Positions 62,117-64,000 of a stretch of DNA of 64,000 nucleotides are shown piece by piece. The DNA is from Takifugu bimaculatus. Taxonomy: Eukaryota > Chordata > Actinopteri > Tetraodontiformes > Tetraodontidae. The notes below the pieces were generated by a model that worked only from the letters and a program-made list of their open reading frames with translations, was not told where the DNA came from and made no database searches. Position numbers and translations under genes: made by a program. Location of the stretch: NCBI GenBank assembly GCA_004026145.2, contig CP034992.1, forward strand, positions 13,304,782 through 13,368,781, in the 5' to 3' direction. How positions within the stretch are numbered: the stretch's first letter is position 1; each line of letters begins with the position of its first letter.

Positions 62117-64000
62117 TGATTGTCTACAATGAGATATGTTGTCTCTGTGCTGTGGAGTACGACAATTGATTGTTATTTATGGGGATGGATTCAAAATATT
62201 TGAGGGAGGGAAGGGTGAGGTATCAGATGTGTTCTTCCATTTTGATGGAGATGTTAAAAGTTGCAGGACTTATAACAATTGTTGTCTTGTGGGTCCTGCT
62301 CGACTAGTGTCTGCTTTGTGTAGCTCATTGGACAATTATTCAGATCTAAGTTCAAAATTAAGATATTATTTACAGTAAAATAATTGCACCTGGCTTAGAA
62401 TGTCATTTTACACAAGGTAGATACAATAACACTCCCCTTGTAAGTTTCTCAATCTATCTTTTATACATTTTTTGTCATTATCAAAATGTCTTGTTCTTGA
62501 TTTGTTAACTTTTTTGTTGTTTTTTTGACTTTCAGTGTTTGCCATATGCTTCACTGAAAATAATGTGTGATTGCTGACTTTGATAATTATTAATGAGATA
62601 TCTAATGCATCATATTCTGAATGGTGTGGGCAGTTTTTTTTGGCTTATGGTGGTTTACTGTTGTCTTTGTTACATTTGCATTGCAATTTTATACTTCAAA
62701 ATAGAGGTTGGACTATGTAATCAAAAAAATGTATCTAACAATAAGATGCATGGTGCCTTGGGGGTAATTTCATTCCCCAAAAAACTTATTAAACATGTTT
62801 GTAAATTTGTCTTGTCCCTTTATTTTCACCAAATTTAAATTGTGTTTATGTAACTAAGAGACAATTTAAATTTTAAGCACTGATCAGGCATTACTTTATG
62901 AGCAGCAAATGTTATATTAATCCATTTTGCTGCCAAAATACCACCTGTGTTGTGTGGTAGAACTTTCTATACTCGCCAGAGATTTCTAAAGATAATTGGA
63001 GGATGTCAGCAATAGGAATGTTTTTTAGCCCTCTAGATATGTTCAAATTGGAAGGATTTAAATTCATTGATGTAATGTAGCTTTAAGCACAAAGGATAAA
63101 ATATCTTAAGCTTCAGGTCTGTGTTTGAAGGTACCGCCTGTCAGTGCTTGGATGAGGACAGTATAACAGAATAGTTTGAAATGCCTGGACAATGTCCATC
63201 AATGTCTCATCAGCAGACAACAGATAACATTCAGATTCCCATCATGCATTGCAACAGCTAAACACTGAGTTGAGTCCCTCTGTGGTGAAATCCAGTCACC
63301 CAGTGTCATTGGCTTTAAATGTATTGCCATGTAGCACGTAGATTTCCTTTATTTTGATAATGATTACAATCCTAATTTAGCTTTTAATTTTACTTATTTT
63401 AGTGCTAAGTTAAATTCTTAAACTCAAGTTTGATCTTAGAAAGTGCTGAAACTTTCTTTATGGAACACTGTTGGCAGTAAGGGTAATATAGGTCAGCCTA
63501 AGACTACAAAACACCACTCTACTGTATACACCAACTACTTGCACTGCAGATTATAAATGACCTGCTTCCCAAAATGAACAAGTATATAAAGGAGATGATG
63601 AAGATAAAGGAAAAAAAACTGCATGGCATTTTCCTCACAGTTTTAATCTGTGAATGAAGAGTGAGGAGATGAAGGCAAAGAAATCAAAGCAACAATGTAA
63701 AGAGATGGCAAATGATTTATAAGGGTAAGTAGAGGTCTCAGATCAACATTGCTTAAACTTGATGTCAAAGAATTTTGTTGTATGTTGTGGAGGCTCATCC
63801 AGTATTTCTGGCTATTGGGAACAACTATTTACTTGGTCTCAATGGCAAACTGTTACTTTCTCATAGGACAAAAGATATGTTTGCTTTTAAAAAAGCATGA
63901 ACAGTGACCTTAAGAAATAAACTTTGTGATTATTTTGGGCATTCTAATAGCATAATGTATATTATTATCAATATTATACAATAATATTCTTGACAGATGG
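62117..64000. other. Downstream intergenic, no gene seen
   Basis: AT-rich non-coding DNA to the window end. No frame with family features and no RNA gene was recognised. Confidence 0.4.

Overview
The window is vertebrate genomic DNA, almost certainly from a teleost fish. Its genes are split by GT-AG introns, intergenic and intronic DNA is AT-rich with many long microsatellites, and the interspersed repeats are typical of fish: an L2-type LINE with a TGATTTGAT tail, Tc1-like, pogo-like and Gypsy copies, and a solo LTR. Three host genes are visible, all on the + strand: an adenosine A3-like receptor (two coding exons, about 9.48-10.68 kb), tulp1 (about 22.06-31.74 kb) and tead3 (about 33-62 kb). 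TULP1 followed head-to-tail by TEAD3 matches the arrangement known on human chromosome 6p21.

Layout. 0-3 kb is a nest of transposon debris: a degenerate Gypsy copy on the - strand split by an internally deleted Tc1-like element, then a 5'-truncated L2 LINE. 4.83-8.33 kb is a 3.5-kb palindromic element with about 1.05-kb near-identical inverted arms. Each arm carries the same inward-facing exon pair (a zinc-ribbon exon and a second exon ending in a splice donor). The centre holds pieces of a HECT ubiquitin ligase and of an integrase-like protein, scrambled by internal deletion. A two-copy 222-bp tandem duplication ends about 10 bp before the first possible start of the adenosine receptor. 10.7-22 kb is non-coding apart from repeats. 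tulp1 has a Lys-rich N-terminal half made of symmetric phase-1 exons and a complete C-terminal tubby domain; one intron holds a clean 546-bp solo LTR with a 5-bp target-site duplication. tead3 has non-coding first exon(s), an 11.6-kb first intron, and coding exons from 45.2 to 60.85 kb.

How the genes work. The receptor is a seven-helix membrane protein for extracellular adenosine. Tulp1 is a phosphoinositide-binding tubby protein of photoreceptors and cilia. Tead3 is the DNA-binding partner of YAP/TAZ and VGLL co-activators. The spliced models close in frame: 324 codons for the receptor, 528 (or 545 with an optional exon) for Tulp1, 429 for Tead3.

Most notable observations: (1) tead3 has two tandem 63-nt exons, 144 bp apart, each encoding an alternative version of the same 21 residues of TEA-domain helix 3; one carries an RRKS serine that the other lacks. 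(2) tead3 must start at a non-AUG codon, because an in-frame stop lies upstream and no ATG occurs before the TEA domain. (3) The palindromic element has coding first exons inside its inverted repeats, feeding two converging genes. (4) tulp1 has a duplicated exon motif and two candidate GC-AG introns. All family assignments come from reading translations by eye; no database search was run.
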